Assembly (NCBI GenBank): GCA_016867395.1
Contig: VGJS01000029.1
Location: 1-49,182, forward strand
Length of the DNA stretch: 49,182 nucleotides
Direction of reading: 5' to 3'
Origin: Candidatus Handelsmanbacteria bacterium
GTDB lineage: Bacteria; Latescibacterota; UBA2968; UBA8231
Both the position numbers and the translations under genes were made by a program. Under the pieces are notes generated by a model. It saw nothing but the letters and a program-made list of their open reading frames with translations. It did not search any database and had not been told where the DNA came from. Below, piece after piece: positions 25,772 through 35,171 of the stretch; position 1 is the stretch's first letter; every line of letters starts with the position of its first letter.

Positions 25772-27582
25772 AGCTGTGGACCTCCCCTCATCTGGCCCGG
25801 TGGGTGCTGTTGCTGCCGGCCCTGGTGTACCTCAATTCCTTCGACGGGCCTTTCCAGTACGACGACCGCCACGCCATTGTCGGCAACCCCCACCTCCGCA
25901 CCCTGGCCAACCTGCCGGCCTTCTTCGTCGATCCCAGCCTCTTCTCGGCCGACCCGGCCTTTGCCATGTACCGGCCGCTGCTGCTGTGCACCTTTGCCCT
26001 CAACCACGCCCTCAGCGGGTACGAGGTGTGGAGCTATCACCTCTTCAGCCTGGGCCTGCACCTGTGGGCGGTGTGGCTGGTCTTCCGCATCGGGGAGTTG
26101 CTGCTGGCCGAGCGGGCCTGGGCGGGGGTGGCAGCCCTGGTATTTGGGGTGCACCCAGTCAACAGCGAGGCGGTCAACTACCTCAGCAGCCGCTCCGAGG
26201 TCCTGGCCGGGGGTTTTTTCCTCTGGGCCTTCCTCCTCTACCTGCGGCGGCGCGGTGAGGGCTGGGTGGGCGGGGCCTTCCTGGCCGGCCTGCTGAGCAA
26301 GACCACGGTGATCGCGCTGCCGGCGGTACTGGCCAGCCACCAGCTCGTCCTGCCGGGACGGCCCCTCAAGGAGGAGAAGCGCCTGTACCTGGTGCTGGGG
26401 CTGCTGGCCCTGGGCTACGTGCTGGTGGTGTGGCGCTTCCTCAGCAAGGCCGTGGGTGCCCCGGTACGCTCCTACGCCGAGCAGTGGTGGTCCCAGGTCA
26501 AGGCCCTGGTCTTTTACCTCAAGTTGCTCCTGTGGCCCAGCGGCCTGAACGTGGACCATCAGTTCCAGGTCTCTGAATCCCTCTTCGACCCCTACGCGGC
26601 CAGCGCCTTTGCCCTGGTCCTCTCCCTCCTTTTTCTGGCCTTCTACCACCGCCGCCGGCACCCCCTGCCCCTCTTCCTGCTGCTCTTTGGGCTGGCCGCC
26701 CTGGCCCCCGCCTCCCTGGTGCCCCTCAACGTGCTGGTCAACGAGCACCGGCTCTACCTCTCCAGCGCGGCCTTTGCCCTGGCCCTGGGATACGGGGCGG
26801 GAGAGTTGGCCCGGCGGGGTTGGGCCGGACCCGTGGGTTGGGCCGGGGTCCTGGTGGTCCTGGTCCTGGGAGCAACCACCCTGGCCCGCAACCAGGTCTG
26901 GGGCAGCGAGCGCCGCCTGTGGGCCGACGCGGTGGCCAAGGCTCCGGACATGGCCCGGCCCCGCTTTCTGCTGGCCGAAGCCCTGGCCGCCGAGGGGCAG
27001 GCCGAGGAAGCCATCGAGAGGATGGAGGAGGGCCTGCGGCGGGACCCTCGTTTCCTGCTGGGGTACGCCCGGCTGGGGCAGTGGCGGCAGGCCCAGGGCC
27101 GGCCGGACCTGGCCCTGGCGGCGTACCAGCGGGGCCTGGCCGTTCCGGCGCAGGGCCGGCTGGGCAAAACGCCGCAACAGGCGGCCCTGTGGGCCGGGGT
27201 GGGGGAGGTGCGGGCCGGGGCAGGGGATTGGCCGGGCAGCCTGGAGGCGTACCGGCAAGCGCTGGCCCTGGTCCCCGACCAGCCCGAATGGTGCAACAAC
27301 GCCGGCAACGTGTTGCAGGAATTGGGCCGGCACCGCGAAGCCCTGGCCCTGCACCAGCGGGCCCTGGAGCGAGGTCCCACGGATCCGCGCACCTGGGTGA
27401 ACCTGGGCAGCGCCCAGTACAGCCTGGGCGAGTTGCAGGCCGCCCGCCAGTCCTTTGCCCGGGCCGCCGAGCTGGAACCGGGGTACACCCTGGCCTGGGC
27501 CAACCTGGCGGTGGTGCAGGAGCGGCTGGGGGAGGGGGAAGCGGCCCTGGAGTCGCGGCGGCGGGCAGGGCAGGCCCCATGA
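25768..27582 (+). CDS. TMTC-like GT-C membrane protein with TPR tail, paralog P4
   Basis: The protein has 604 residues from the ATG at 25768, which overlaps the P3 stop; the in-frame codon at 25705 would lie inside P3. D32-D33 are in FQYDDRHAIVGNPHLR. The first loop is SGYEVWSYHLFSLGLHLW, close to P1. The SKE block is S177-K-T179 (LLSKTTVIALP), so the Glu is replaced, as in P1. HPVNSEAVNYLSSRSE and [13 protein letters not shown] are kept. The TPR tail covers about residues 380-604. A 35-base segment around the LNVLVNEHR block (26725-26759) is identical to P9. Confidence 0.83.
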   Translation: MKLWTSPHLARWVLLLPALVYLNSFDGPFQYDDRHAIVGNPHLRTLANLPAFFVDPSLFSADPAFAMYRPLLLCTFALNHALSGYEVWSYHLFSLGLHLWAVWLVFRIGELLLAERAWAGVAALVFGVHPVNSEAVNYLSSRSEVLAGGFFLWAFLLYLRRRGEGWVGGAFLAGLLSKTTVIALPAVLASHQLVLPGRPLKEEKRLYLVLGLLALGYVLVVWRFLSKAVGAPVRSYAEQWWSQVKALVFYLKLLLWPSGLNVDHQFQVSESLFDPYAASAFALVLSLLFLAFYHRRRHPLPLFLLLFGLAALAPASLVPLNVLVNEHRLYLSSAAFALALGYGAGELARRGWAGPVGWAGVLVVLVLGATTLARNQVWGSERRLWADAVAKAPDMARPRFLLAEALAAEGQAEEAIERMEEGLRRDPRFLLGYARLGQWRQAQGRPDLALAAYQRGLAVPAQGRLGKTPQQAALWAGVGEVRAGAGDWPGSLEAYRQALALVPDQPEWCNNAGNVLQELGRHREALALHQRALERGPTDPRTWVNLGSAQYSLGELQAARQSFARAAELEPGYTLAWANLAVVQERLGEGEAALESRRRAGQAP

Positions 27583-29603
27583 CCCGCTTCTGGCCCGGCA
27601 GCGCCCTGTTGGCCGCCCTCTGTTTTGGGGTATACGCCAATTCCTTTTCGGGGTCCTTCCACTACGACGATTTCCACTCCCTGGCCGACAACCCCCATAT
27701 CCGCAGCCTGGCCAACCTGCCGGCCTTCTTCACCGACCCGGCGATGTTTTCGGCGGATCTGGAAAAGAAGATGTACCGCCCCCTGGTCCTGGTCAGCTAT
27801 GCGCTCAACTACGGCCTGGGCGGCTACGCGGTGGAGGGGTACCACCTGGTCAACCTGCTGCTGCACCTGGGGTGCAGCCTGCTGGTGTGGCGGGTGGGGA
27901 TGCGCCTGGTGGGGGAGGGGGCCTGGCTGGCCGGGCTGCTCTTCGCCGTCCACCCCCTTTGCAGCGAGCCGGTCAACTACCTCAGCAGCCGCTCAGAGAC
28001 CCTGGCGGCCCTGGGGTACCTGGGGGCCCTGCTGGCCCATCTCAAGGCCGGGAAAGGACGGCAGTACCGCGCCCTCTCGCTGGGGGCCTTTGCCCTGGCG
28101 CTTTTGTCCAAGGAGATGGCCCTGACCCTGCCCCTGGCCCTGTGGCTGGTGGACCGCAGGGGCGGGGAGCGGCATCCCCTGCGGCACTACCTGGGCCACC
28201 TGATCATCGCTTGCCTGTACGTGGGGGTGCTGCTGGCCAATCGCTTCCTGGGGGATTCCCTGGCCACTCCGGTACACAGCTTCTGGGCCCAGGGCTGGAC
28301 CCAGGCCAAGGCCCTGGCCTACTACCTGCGCCTGGCCTGGATGCCCCAGGCCCTCAACGTCGAACACCAGTTCTTTCTCTCTCCCGGCCCGGAGCCGGCC
28401 GCCGTCCTGGCCCTGGCCCTGGCCTTGTCGCTGGGGCTCCTGGCCTGGCGGGGCCGGTCCACCCTGCCGGGGTTGGTGGCGGCCTGGAGTGTCGTGGTGC
28501 TGCTGCCGGTGCTGGCCATGCCCCTCAACATGCTGGTCAACGAGCGCCGCCTCTACCTGGTGGTGGCCGGGCTGTGCTGGCTGGTGGGATGGGCGGCAAG
28601 GGGCCGGGTCCGCATCCTGCTCCTGCTGCTGGTGCCCCTGGGGGCGGCCCTGACCTGGAACCGCAACGAGGTGTGGCGCGACGAACTGAGCCTGTGGCGC
28701 GACGCCCGCGCCAAGGCCCCGGACATGTACCGGGTGCAGACCAACCTGGGCAAGGCCCTGCAACTATCCGGGGATGCCCAGGGCGCCCTGGCCGCCTACC
28801 AGGAGGCTCTCAGGCTGGACGAGCGGCACGGGGACGCGTACAACAACGTGGCCACCATCCTGCACCAGCAGGGCCGCCTCGACGAGGCCATCACCTGGTA
28901 CCACAAAGCCATCGAGCGCTATCCCCAGCACGAAGAGATCTACCAGAACCTGGCCGATGCCCACAGCAAGAAAGGGGAACTCGACCAGGCCGTGGCCATG
29001 TATCAAAAGGCCCTGGAACTTGACCCAGAGAACGGGGCGGCGTGGAACAACTGCGGCCAGACCCTGTACGAGGCCGGCCGCCTCGGCGAAGCCGAGGTGG
29101 CCTTCCAGAAGGCGGCGGCCCTCCTGCCGCAGCAGGCCGAGCCCCACAACAACCTGGGCAATCTCTACAGCCGCCTGGGCCGGCCCGAAGAGGCCGTCGC
29201 CCACTACCTCCAGGCCCTGGAACACCGCCCCGCCGAGGAGGTCCAGGTGCGGCTCAACCTGGCCCTGGCGCTCCGGGAGGCGCACCAGTACGAGGCTGCG
29301 GCCTCTGCCTTTGCCCAGGTGCTGGAGCGGGACCCTGGGCAGAACCGGGCCAGGGCCGAGTGGGCCGAAATGCTGGCGGGGGCGGGCCGGCACGGGGAGG
29401 CCCTGCCCCTCTTTGAGGAGAGCGTTGGCCGCGATCCCCGCTACGCCAGGGGTTGGTACGGCCTGGCTCGCTCTGCCGAGGCCCTGGGTCGCCCCGCCCA
29501 GGCGGTGGGGGCATACCGAAGCTTCCTGGCGCTGTGGACGGCCCAGGACGGCCGGGCGCTCCTGGCCCGGCAGCGGCTGGCGGCCTTGGAGGCCGGGCGA
29601 TGA
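27579..29603 (+). CDS. TMTC-like GT-C membrane protein with long TPR tail, paralog P5
   Basis: The protein has 674 residues from the ATG at 27579. A much longer in-frame reading from 26820 overlaps P4 and is rejected. D30-D31 are in FHYDDFHSLADNPHIR, and MYRPLVLVSYALNY, HPLCSEPVNYLSSRSE, LLSKEMALTLP and LNMLVNERRLYL are close to the array consensus. The membrane part ends near residue 360. The tail of about 305 residues contains about eight TPR-like units, including YNNVATILHQQGRLDEAI and WNNCGQTLYEAGRLGEAE. It is among the most complete copies and a good reference for the family. Both ends overlap neighbours by ATGA. Confidence 0.85.
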   Translation: MTRFWPGSALLAALCFGVYANSFSGSFHYDDFHSLADNPHIRSLANLPAFFTDPAMFSADLEKKMYRPLVLVSYALNYGLGGYAVEGYHLVNLLLHLGCSLLVWRVGMRLVGEGAWLAGLLFAVHPLCSEPVNYLSSRSETLAALGYLGALLAHLKAGKGRQYRALSLGAFALALLSKEMALTLPLALWLVDRRGGERHPLRHYLGHLIIACLYVGVLLANRFLGDSLATPVHSFWAQGWTQAKALAYYLRLAWMPQALNVEHQFFLSPGPEPAAVLALALALSLGLLAWRGRSTLPGLVAAWSVVVLLPVLAMPLNMLVNERRLYLVVAGLCWLVGWAARGRVRILLLLLVPLGAALTWNRNEVWRDELSLWRDARAKAPDMYRVQTNLGKALQLSGDAQGALAAYQEALRLDERHGDAYNNVATILHQQGRLDEAITWYHKAIERYPQHEEIYQNLADAHSKKGELDQAVAMYQKALELDPENGAAWNNCGQTLYEAGRLGEAEVAFQKAAALLPQQAEPHNNLGNLYSRLGRPEEAVAHYLQALEHRPAEEVQVRLNLALALREAHQYEAAASAFAQVLERDPGQNRARAEWAEMLAGAGRHGEALPLFEESVGRDPRYARGWYGLARSAEALGRPAQAVGAYRSFLALWTAQDGRALLARQRLAALEAGR

Positions 29604-31357
29604 GTCTGGGGCTGCGCACACTCCTGCTGGCGGGGGCCGTGCTGCTGGCCTATGCCAACTCACTACACGGCAGCTTCCACTACGACGATTTCCACTCCCT
29701 GCTCAACAACCCCCACATCCGCAGCCTGGGCGCTGTCCCGCGCTTTTTCGCGGACCCGCAGTTGTTTTCCTCCGACCCAGAGAAGGCCATGTACCGGCCC
29801 CTGCTGCTGGTCAGCTACGCCCTCAACCACGCCGCCGGGCAGTACCACCCGACCGGCTATCACCTGGTCAACCTGGCCTTGCACCTGGGCTGCGCCTTTC
29901 TGGTGTGGCGGCTGGCCCTGCAGGCCGGGGCCGGGCAGGCCGGGGCCTGGGCCGCGGGGCTGCTCTTCGGGCTCTGGCCCCTGGCCGGGGAGCCGGTCAA
30001 CTATATCTGCAGCCGCTCCGAATCCCTGGCGGCCCTGTGGTACCTGGGCAGTCTCAGCCTTTTCATAGGAGGGCGGCCGGGGGGGGCGCTGCTGTGTTTT
30101 GGCCTGGCCCTGGGGTCCAAGGAGATGGCCATCACCCTGCCGGCGGCCCTGTGGCTGGCCGATCACTTCCTGGGGCAGCGCCGCCCCTGGTGCGGGTACC
30201 TGCCCTTTGCAGCCCTGGGCCTGGCGTACGTGGCCCTGCTCTGGTCCTTTGGCCTGATCGGGGGCGGGGGCAAGCCCGGACCGCGGGGGCTGGGAGCCCA
30301 GCTGTGGACCCAGATCAAAGCCGGGGTTTACTACCTCAAGTTGATCGCGATGCCGGTGGGGCTCAATGTCGAGCACGCCTTTGCCGAGGCGCAGGGGCCG
30401 GGGCAGCCGGTGGTGTGGCTTGGGCTGCTGCTCCTGGTGTCGTTGGCCTGGCTGGGGTGGCGGCAGCGGTCAAGGCCCTCCCTCCTCTGGCCCGCCCTGG
30501 CTGGGCTGGCCCTCCTGCCGGCCACCCTGGTGCCCCTCAACGTGCTGGTCAACGAACACCGGCTCTACCTGCCCCTGGCCTTCCTGGCGGTGGGGGCGGG
30601 GTTGGCGGCAAACGGGCTGTGGCCCTATCGCCGGCTGGGGTTGGCGGGTCTGGTCCTGGGCGCCGCGCTGGTGGCGCAGCGCAACCGGGAATGGACCGAT
30701 GAGCTGAGCCTGTGGCGCGCGGCGGCGGCCCGCAGCCCCCAGGCGCCCAGGGCCAGGGTCCACTTAGGGGAGGCCCTGCGCCAAGGCGGCGACCTTGCCG
30801 GGGCCCGGCGCGAGTTTGACGCCGCCCTGCGCCTCGACCCAGGGCACCGGGCGGCGCGCACTAACCTTGGCAACCTGCACTACGAGGCCGCCCTGACCCA
30901 GCCCGACAGCGCCGCGGCCCAGCGCGAGTACGCTCTGGCCGCCGCCCAGTACGAGGAGGTGCTGCGCCGCGACCCGGATTTCCGCGAGGCCCTCAACAAC
31001 CTGGGCAGCATCTACCTGGTGCTGGGCAGGGTGGTGGAGGCCGCCCAGGTGTACGAGCGGGTGGTGGCCCTCTCGCCCCATTTCCCCGAAGCCCACTACA
31101 ACCTGGGCCTGGCCCGGCGCCGCCAGGGTCAGTACGCCCTGGCCGCCGAGGCGTACCGGCAGGCCCTGGGCCTGCGGCCCGATGCCGAGACCTGGTGCAA
31201 TCTGGGCGAGGTCCTGTTGCTGCAAGGGCAGGGCGCTTCAGACGGAGGCCGGGCCCAGTGGCAGGAGGCGCTGAACTGTTTCCGGCAGGCCCTGGCAATG
31301 GAGCCGGGCAATCCCCTCGCCGCCACCCGGCTGCGGCAGATGGGAGGGGGACAGTGA
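29600..31357 (+). CDS. TMTC-like GT-C membrane protein with TPR tail, paralog P6
   Basis: The protein has 585 residues from the ATG at 29600. D29-D30 lie in FHYDDFHSLLNNPHIR, almost the same as P5, but two core blocks differ. The HP of the second luminal loop is W126-P (GLWPLAGEPVNY), and SSRS is changed to ICSRSES. LGSKEMAITLP and [13 protein letters not shown] remain. The TPR tail runs from about residue 370 to 585. It contains an inserted stretch, EAALTQPDSAAAQREY, between repeats. Loss of the conserved His may alter or abolish activity if that residue is catalytic in this family, which is not established. Confidence 0.82.
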   Translation: MSLGLRTLLLAGAVLLAYANSLHGSFHYDDFHSLLNNPHIRSLGAVPRFFADPQLFSSDPEKAMYRPLLLVSYALNHAAGQYHPTGYHLVNLALHLGCAFLVWRLALQAGAGQAGAWAAGLLFGLWPLAGEPVNYICSRSESLAALWYLGSLSLFIGGRPGGALLCFGLALGSKEMAITLPAALWLADHFLGQRRPWCGYLPFAALGLAYVALLWSFGLIGGGGKPGPRGLGAQLWTQIKAGVYYLKLIAMPVGLNVEHAFAEAQGPGQPVVWLGLLLLVSLAWLGWRQRSRPSLLWPALAGLALLPATLVPLNVLVNEHRLYLPLAFLAVGAGLAANGLWPYRRLGLAGLVLGAALVAQRNREWTDELSLWRAAAARSPQAPRARVHLGEALRQGGDLAGARREFDAALRLDPGHRAARTNLGNLHYEAALTQPDSAAAQREYALAAAQYEEVLRRDPDFREALNNLGSIYLVLGRVVEAAQVYERVVALSPHFPEAHYNLGLARRRQGQYALAAEAYRQALGLRPDAETWCNLGEVLLLQGQGASDGGRAQWQEALNCFRQALAMEPGNPLAATRLRQMGGGQ

Positions 31358-33318
31358 TGGCCTTCCTCGGGCGCTGGGGGGCTGAGGGGCGGCGGGCGGG
31401 GCTGCTGCTCTTCGGGGTAGTGTGTCTGGTCTACCTGAACTCCCTGGGCAACCCCTTCCAGTACGACGACAAACACGCCATCGCCACCAATCCCCACCTC
31501 AGCCTGGAGAAGATCCCCGCCTTTCTGTTCCACCCGGAGTACTTTTCTGCCGACCCGGAAAAAGCCATGTACCGGCCCCTGCTGCTGGCCAGCCTGGCCC
31601 TCAACCGCGCCTGGAGCGGCCAAGAGACCTACTCCTATCACCTGGTCAACACCGGGCTACACGCCCTGTGCGCCGTGTTGGTCTGGGCCCTGCTGCTGCA
31701 TCTGGGCCGCCCGGCGGGGGTGGCGCTGGCCGCGGGCCTGCTCTTCGCCCTCCACCCCCTGGCCACCGAGCCGGTCAACTATCTGAGCAGCCGCTCCGAG
31801 TTACTGGCCGCGGCCCTGGTGTTAGGGGCGGTCTGGGCCGAGTGGGGCGGTCGCTCCAGGCTGGGGCTAACCTTCTTTGCCCTGGCCCTGCTGTCCAAGG
31901 AGAGCGCCATCGTGCTGCCGGCCCTGCTGGCCTGGCGCGAGTGGCTGGAGGGAAATCTGCGGGGGGCGTGGCGGCGCCTGGCTTCGTACGGGGCCGCGGC
32001 CCTGCTCTACCTGGGGGTGGTGCGGACCTTCCTGGTGACGGCGGTTTTCTCCGAGCCGGTGCGCCCGCTGGCCGAGCAGTGGGGCACCCAGGCCAAGGCC
32101 CTGGTCTATTATCTCAAGCTGCTCATCATGCCCACCGGCCTGAGCGTCCACCACGGCTTTGCGGTGTCCCCGCTCTACTCCGGCCTGGCCCTGCTCAGCC
32201 TGCTGCTGGTGGTTTCGCTGGCCCTGGGCGCCAGGGGCCGGGGCAGTTTTGCCCTGGGGGCCGGCTGGATACTCATCGCTTTGGCCCCCACCTCGCTCGT
32301 GCCCCTCAATATCCTGGTCAACGAGCACCGCCTCTATCTGCCCCTGGTGGGGCTGATGATCTGGCTCAGCGACCTGGGCCCCCTGCCGCGCCTGGGCCGG
32401 GCCTGGCTGGTGCTGCCGGCCCTGCTGGGGGGGCTGGTGGTGCAGCGCAACGCGGTGTGGCAGGACGAGGGGGTCCTGTGGGCCGACGCCCTGGCCAAGG
32501 CTCCCCTGGAGGTGCGGCCGCACGTTTTCCTGGGCAACCACCTGCGGGCCGCAGGAAGGCTGGAGGAGTCGGCGGACCTGTTGCGAGGGGCCCTGGAACT
32601 GGAGCCGGACAACCCCACCGCCCAGGCCAATCTGGGGACCACCTACAAGGAGATGGGGCGCCTGGATCAGGCGATTGCCCTGTACGAGGAACTGGTGGCG
32701 CGGCACCCCGAGCAGGGGGAGTTGCGCTACAACCTGGCCCTCAACCTCCAGCAGGCCGGCCAAGGGGAGCGGGCCAGGGCAGAGTATCTGGCCATCCAGT
32801 CTGGCACGCCTCACTACGAGCTGGTGCTCAACAACCTGGGCGCCCTGCAGGAGGAGGCTGGCCGCCCGGACAGTGCGTATTATTTTTATCTGCGGGCCCT
32901 GGAAAGGGCCCCCGGCCTGGCCGATGCCCGCGCCAACCAGCAGCGCCTCTTGCAGTCCATGCCCCATATGGCCCCCCAACTCCTGGACCAGGGCGGGGCC
33001 GGGGTGGTGGAGGGCTGGTGCCGGTTGGTCCTGGCCGGGGAGGACACCCACCGCGACGGGATCTTCTTCCTGGCGGTGGCCCTCTTCGCCCAGGGGCGGT
33101 ACCCCGAGAGCATCGCCACCAACCAGCGCCTGGTCAAGGTCCATCCCGGCTTTGGCGAAGGGCACCTGCAACTGGCCAACGCCTTAGAAAGCGCCGGCCG
33201 GCCCGCCGAGGCCCTGCCGGTGTATTGGGAGTTGATCCGCCTGAACGCCGATCCCGCGCTGCGGGGGGTGGCCGCGCAGCGCCTACAGCAACTCGAAAGG
33301 AGATTGGGTCGCCCGTGA
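31357..33318 (+). CDS. TMTC-like GT-C membrane protein with TPR tail, paralog P7
   Basis: The protein has 653 residues from the ATG at 31357, which shares one base with the P6 stop; a GTG three bases earlier is a weaker option. D37-D38 are in FQYDDKHAIATNPHL, but the loop then reads SLEKIPAFLFHPEYF, shorter than in other copies and lacking the FFxDP pattern. MYRPLLLASLALNR, HPLATEPVNYLSSRSE, LLSKESAIVLP and [13 protein letters not shown] are kept. The tail from about residue 370 has TPR-like repeats, then a less regular segment (WCRLVLAGEDTHRDGIFF) and two more repeats. Confidence 0.82.
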   Translation: MAFLGRWGAEGRRAGLLLFGVVCLVYLNSLGNPFQYDDKHAIATNPHLSLEKIPAFLFHPEYFSADPEKAMYRPLLLASLALNRAWSGQETYSYHLVNTGLHALCAVLVWALLLHLGRPAGVALAAGLLFALHPLATEPVNYLSSRSELLAAALVLGAVWAEWGGRSRLGLTFFALALLSKESAIVLPALLAWREWLEGNLRGAWRRLASYGAAALLYLGVVRTFLVTAVFSEPVRPLAEQWGTQAKALVYYLKLLIMPTGLSVHHGFAVSPLYSGLALLSLLLVVSLALGARGRGSFALGAGWILIALAPTSLVPLNILVNEHRLYLPLVGLMIWLSDLGPLPRLGRAWLVLPALLGGLVVQRNAVWQDEGVLWADALAKAPLEVRPHVFLGNHLRAAGRLEESADLLRGALELEPDNPTAQANLGTTYKEMGRLDQAIALYEELVARHPEQGELRYNLALNLQQAGQGERARAEYLAIQSGTPHYELVLNNLGALQEEAGRPDSAYYFYLRALERAPGLADARANQQRLLQSMPHMAPQLLDQGGAGVVEGWCRLVLAGEDTHRDGIFFLAVALFAQGRYPESIATNQRLVKVHPGFGEGHLQLANALESAGRPAEALPVYWELIRLNADPALRGVAAQRLQQLERRLGRP

Positions 33319-35171
33319 ACCTGGCAGAGAGATACGGCTGGGTGCTGATCCTGGCCCTGTGCGCCCTGATCTACGGGGGGGCAATGGGCAACTCCTTCCA
33401 TTACGACGACGAACATTCCATCCTACAGAACCCCCATATACGCCAGCTTTCCAGCATCCCCGATTTCTTCTCCGACCCGGCGCAGTTCTCGGTGGATGCC
33501 GAGAAGGGCATGTACCGGCCCCTGCTGCTGGTGAGCTACGCGCTGAACTTCGCCCTCGGGGGATTCTCGGTAACCGGGTACCATCTGGTCAACCTGCTCC
33601 TGCACGCCCTCAACGCCTGCCTGGTGCGCTGGCTGGCCCTGCGCCTGAGCGGGGATGCCCGCGTTGGCCTGGCCGCGGGCCTGCTTTTCGCCGCTCATCC
33701 CCTGGCCGCCGAGCCGGTCAACTATGTCAGCAGCCGCTCCGACAGCCTGGCAGCGCTTTTTGTCCTGCTGTCCCTGGGCCTCTTTGTGCGGGCCGAGCAG
33801 GAGCAGCAACCCAGACAGCGGACCTGGGTGCGGCTGAGCATGGTGCTGGCCCTTTTGAGCAAGGAGACCGCCGCGGTGCTGCCGGCCCTCTTCCTGCTCT
33901 ACGACTACCTCTTTCTCAGCCGGCAGCGCTGGCAGGGGGTGTGGCAGCACTTCTGGCGGCGTCACGGGCCGTACTGGGGCTTGGTGGCAGGCTATGTCCT
34001 GGTGCTGGTGATCAACGGGTTTCTGGGCCGCTCCCTGGGCAAACCCGTGCGCGAAATGGGGGACCAACTCGCAACCCAGCTCAAGGCCCTGGCCTACTAT
34101 CCCTACCTGCTGCTGATGCCGGCCCGGCTCAACGTGGAACACCAGTTCTTTGTCCAGCAGGGCTGGATGGCCCTCCAGGTGCTGCTGCCCTTAGGTCTGG
34201 TCCTGTCGGGGTTGTGGGTTTTGTGGCGCCGCCGCCGGCAGCGGGAACAGACCCTTTTCCTGGCGGGTTGGGCCCTGCTGGCCCTGCTGCCGGTGATGCT
34301 GATGCCCCTCAACGTGCTGGTCAACGAACGCCGTCTCTACCTGCCCTGCGCCGCCTTCTGCATCGGCCTGGCCTGGCTGCTGTGGGTCCCCCGGGCGCGG
34401 GGCTGGGTTTTGGTGGGGGCCCTGGTGGTGGTGGCCGGGCTGGGCAGTTGGCGGCGCAGCCAGGTCTGGGCCGACGAGTTGAGCCTGTGGCGCGATGCGG
34501 TGCACAAGGCCCCGCTGATGCCCCGGGCCCATCTCTACCTGGGCAATGCCCACAAGGACGCGGCGCTGAAGGGGAACTCCGACCGTTGGCCCGAGGCGGC
34601 CCGGCACTACCGCCTGGCCGCCGAGCTGGACCCCGGGGGCGATCTGGGCCTGCGCGGCCTGAACAACCAGGGCAGCGTGCTCTTTGTGCTGGACGACTAC
34701 GCCGGGGCCGAACAGGCGTGGCGGGGCGCCCTGGAACAGAACCCCCGCTTTGAGGACGCCCTGGTGAATCTGGGCAGCCTCTACCTGACCATGGCCCGCA
34801 GCCAGGCCGACCTGACCCGGCGCCAGGCCCTGCTGGGTCAGGCCCTGGACACCTACCGGCGGGCCCTGGAGATCCGGCCCAACCACCCCGAGGCCCACAG
34901 CAACGTGGGGGTGACCTATCAGGAACTGGGCCAGTACGAGGAGGCCCGCGACGCGTACGCCCGGGCCCTGCGCATCGCCCCCAACGACGGGCAGGTGCTC
35001 AAGAACATGGGCTCCCTCTTCGCCGCCCTGGCGCAACAGGTGGCCCCCGCCCAGCGCCGCTCCTACCTGCTCCAGGCCCGCGAGTACTACGCCAGCGCCC
35101 TGTCCTTTGGCTACCGCCCCGCCGCCGAGGGCCTCGAAGAGGTGGAGCGGCGGCTGCGCGCCGGCCCATGA
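33315..35171 (+). CDS. TMTC-like GT-C membrane protein with TPR tail, paralog P8
   Basis: The protein has 618 residues from the GTG at 33315, whose last bases overlap the P7 stop. An in-frame reading starting at 31422 within P7 is a shadow. D31-D32 are in FHYDDEHSILQNPHIR, and MYRPLLLVSYALNF, HPLAAEPVNYVSSRSD, LLSKETAAVLP and LNVLVNERRLYLP follow the consensus. The membrane part runs to about residue 380, and the loop VRAEQEQQPRQRTWVRL is charged and longer than in most copies. The TPR tail covers about 390-618, with an AYARALRIAPNDGQVLKN unit near the end. It overlaps P9 by ATGA. Confidence 0.84.
   Translation: MNLAERYGWVLILALCALIYGGAMGNSFHYDDEHSILQNPHIRQLSSIPDFFSDPAQFSVDAEKGMYRPLLLVSYALNFALGGFSVTGYHLVNLLLHALNACLVRWLALRLSGDARVGLAAGLLFAAHPLAAEPVNYVSSRSDSLAALFVLLSLGLFVRAEQEQQPRQRTWVRLSMVLALLSKETAAVLPALFLLYDYLFLSRQRWQGVWQHFWRRHGPYWGLVAGYVLVLVINGFLGRSLGKPVREMGDQLATQLKALAYYPYLLLMPARLNVEHQFFVQQGWMALQVLLPLGLVLSGLWVLWRRRRQREQTLFLAGWALLALLPVMLMPLNVLVNERRLYLPCAAFCIGLAWLLWVPRARGWVLVGALVVVAGLGSWRRSQVWADELSLWRDAVHKAPLMPRAHLYLGNAHKDAALKGNSDRWPEAARHYRLAAELDPGGDLGLRGLNNQGSVLFVLDDYAGAEQAWRGALEQNPRFEDALVNLGSLYLTMARSQADLTRRQALLGQALDTYRRALEIRPNHPEAHSNVGVTYQELGQYEEARDAYARALRIAPNDGQVLKNMGSLFAALAQQVAPAQRRSYLLQAREYYASALSFGYRPAAEGLEEVERRLRAGP

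Noticed and set aside
26820..27578. In-frame upstream extension of P5
   Set aside because: It overlaps the TPR tail of P4 and has shadow composition. The ATG at 27579 aligns with the starts of the other paralogs.
31422..33314. In-frame upstream extension of P8 giving a 1249-residue protein
   Set aside because: The extension is a proline- and glycine-rich shadow of P7. The real start is the GTG at 33315, where the conserved first membrane segment begins.
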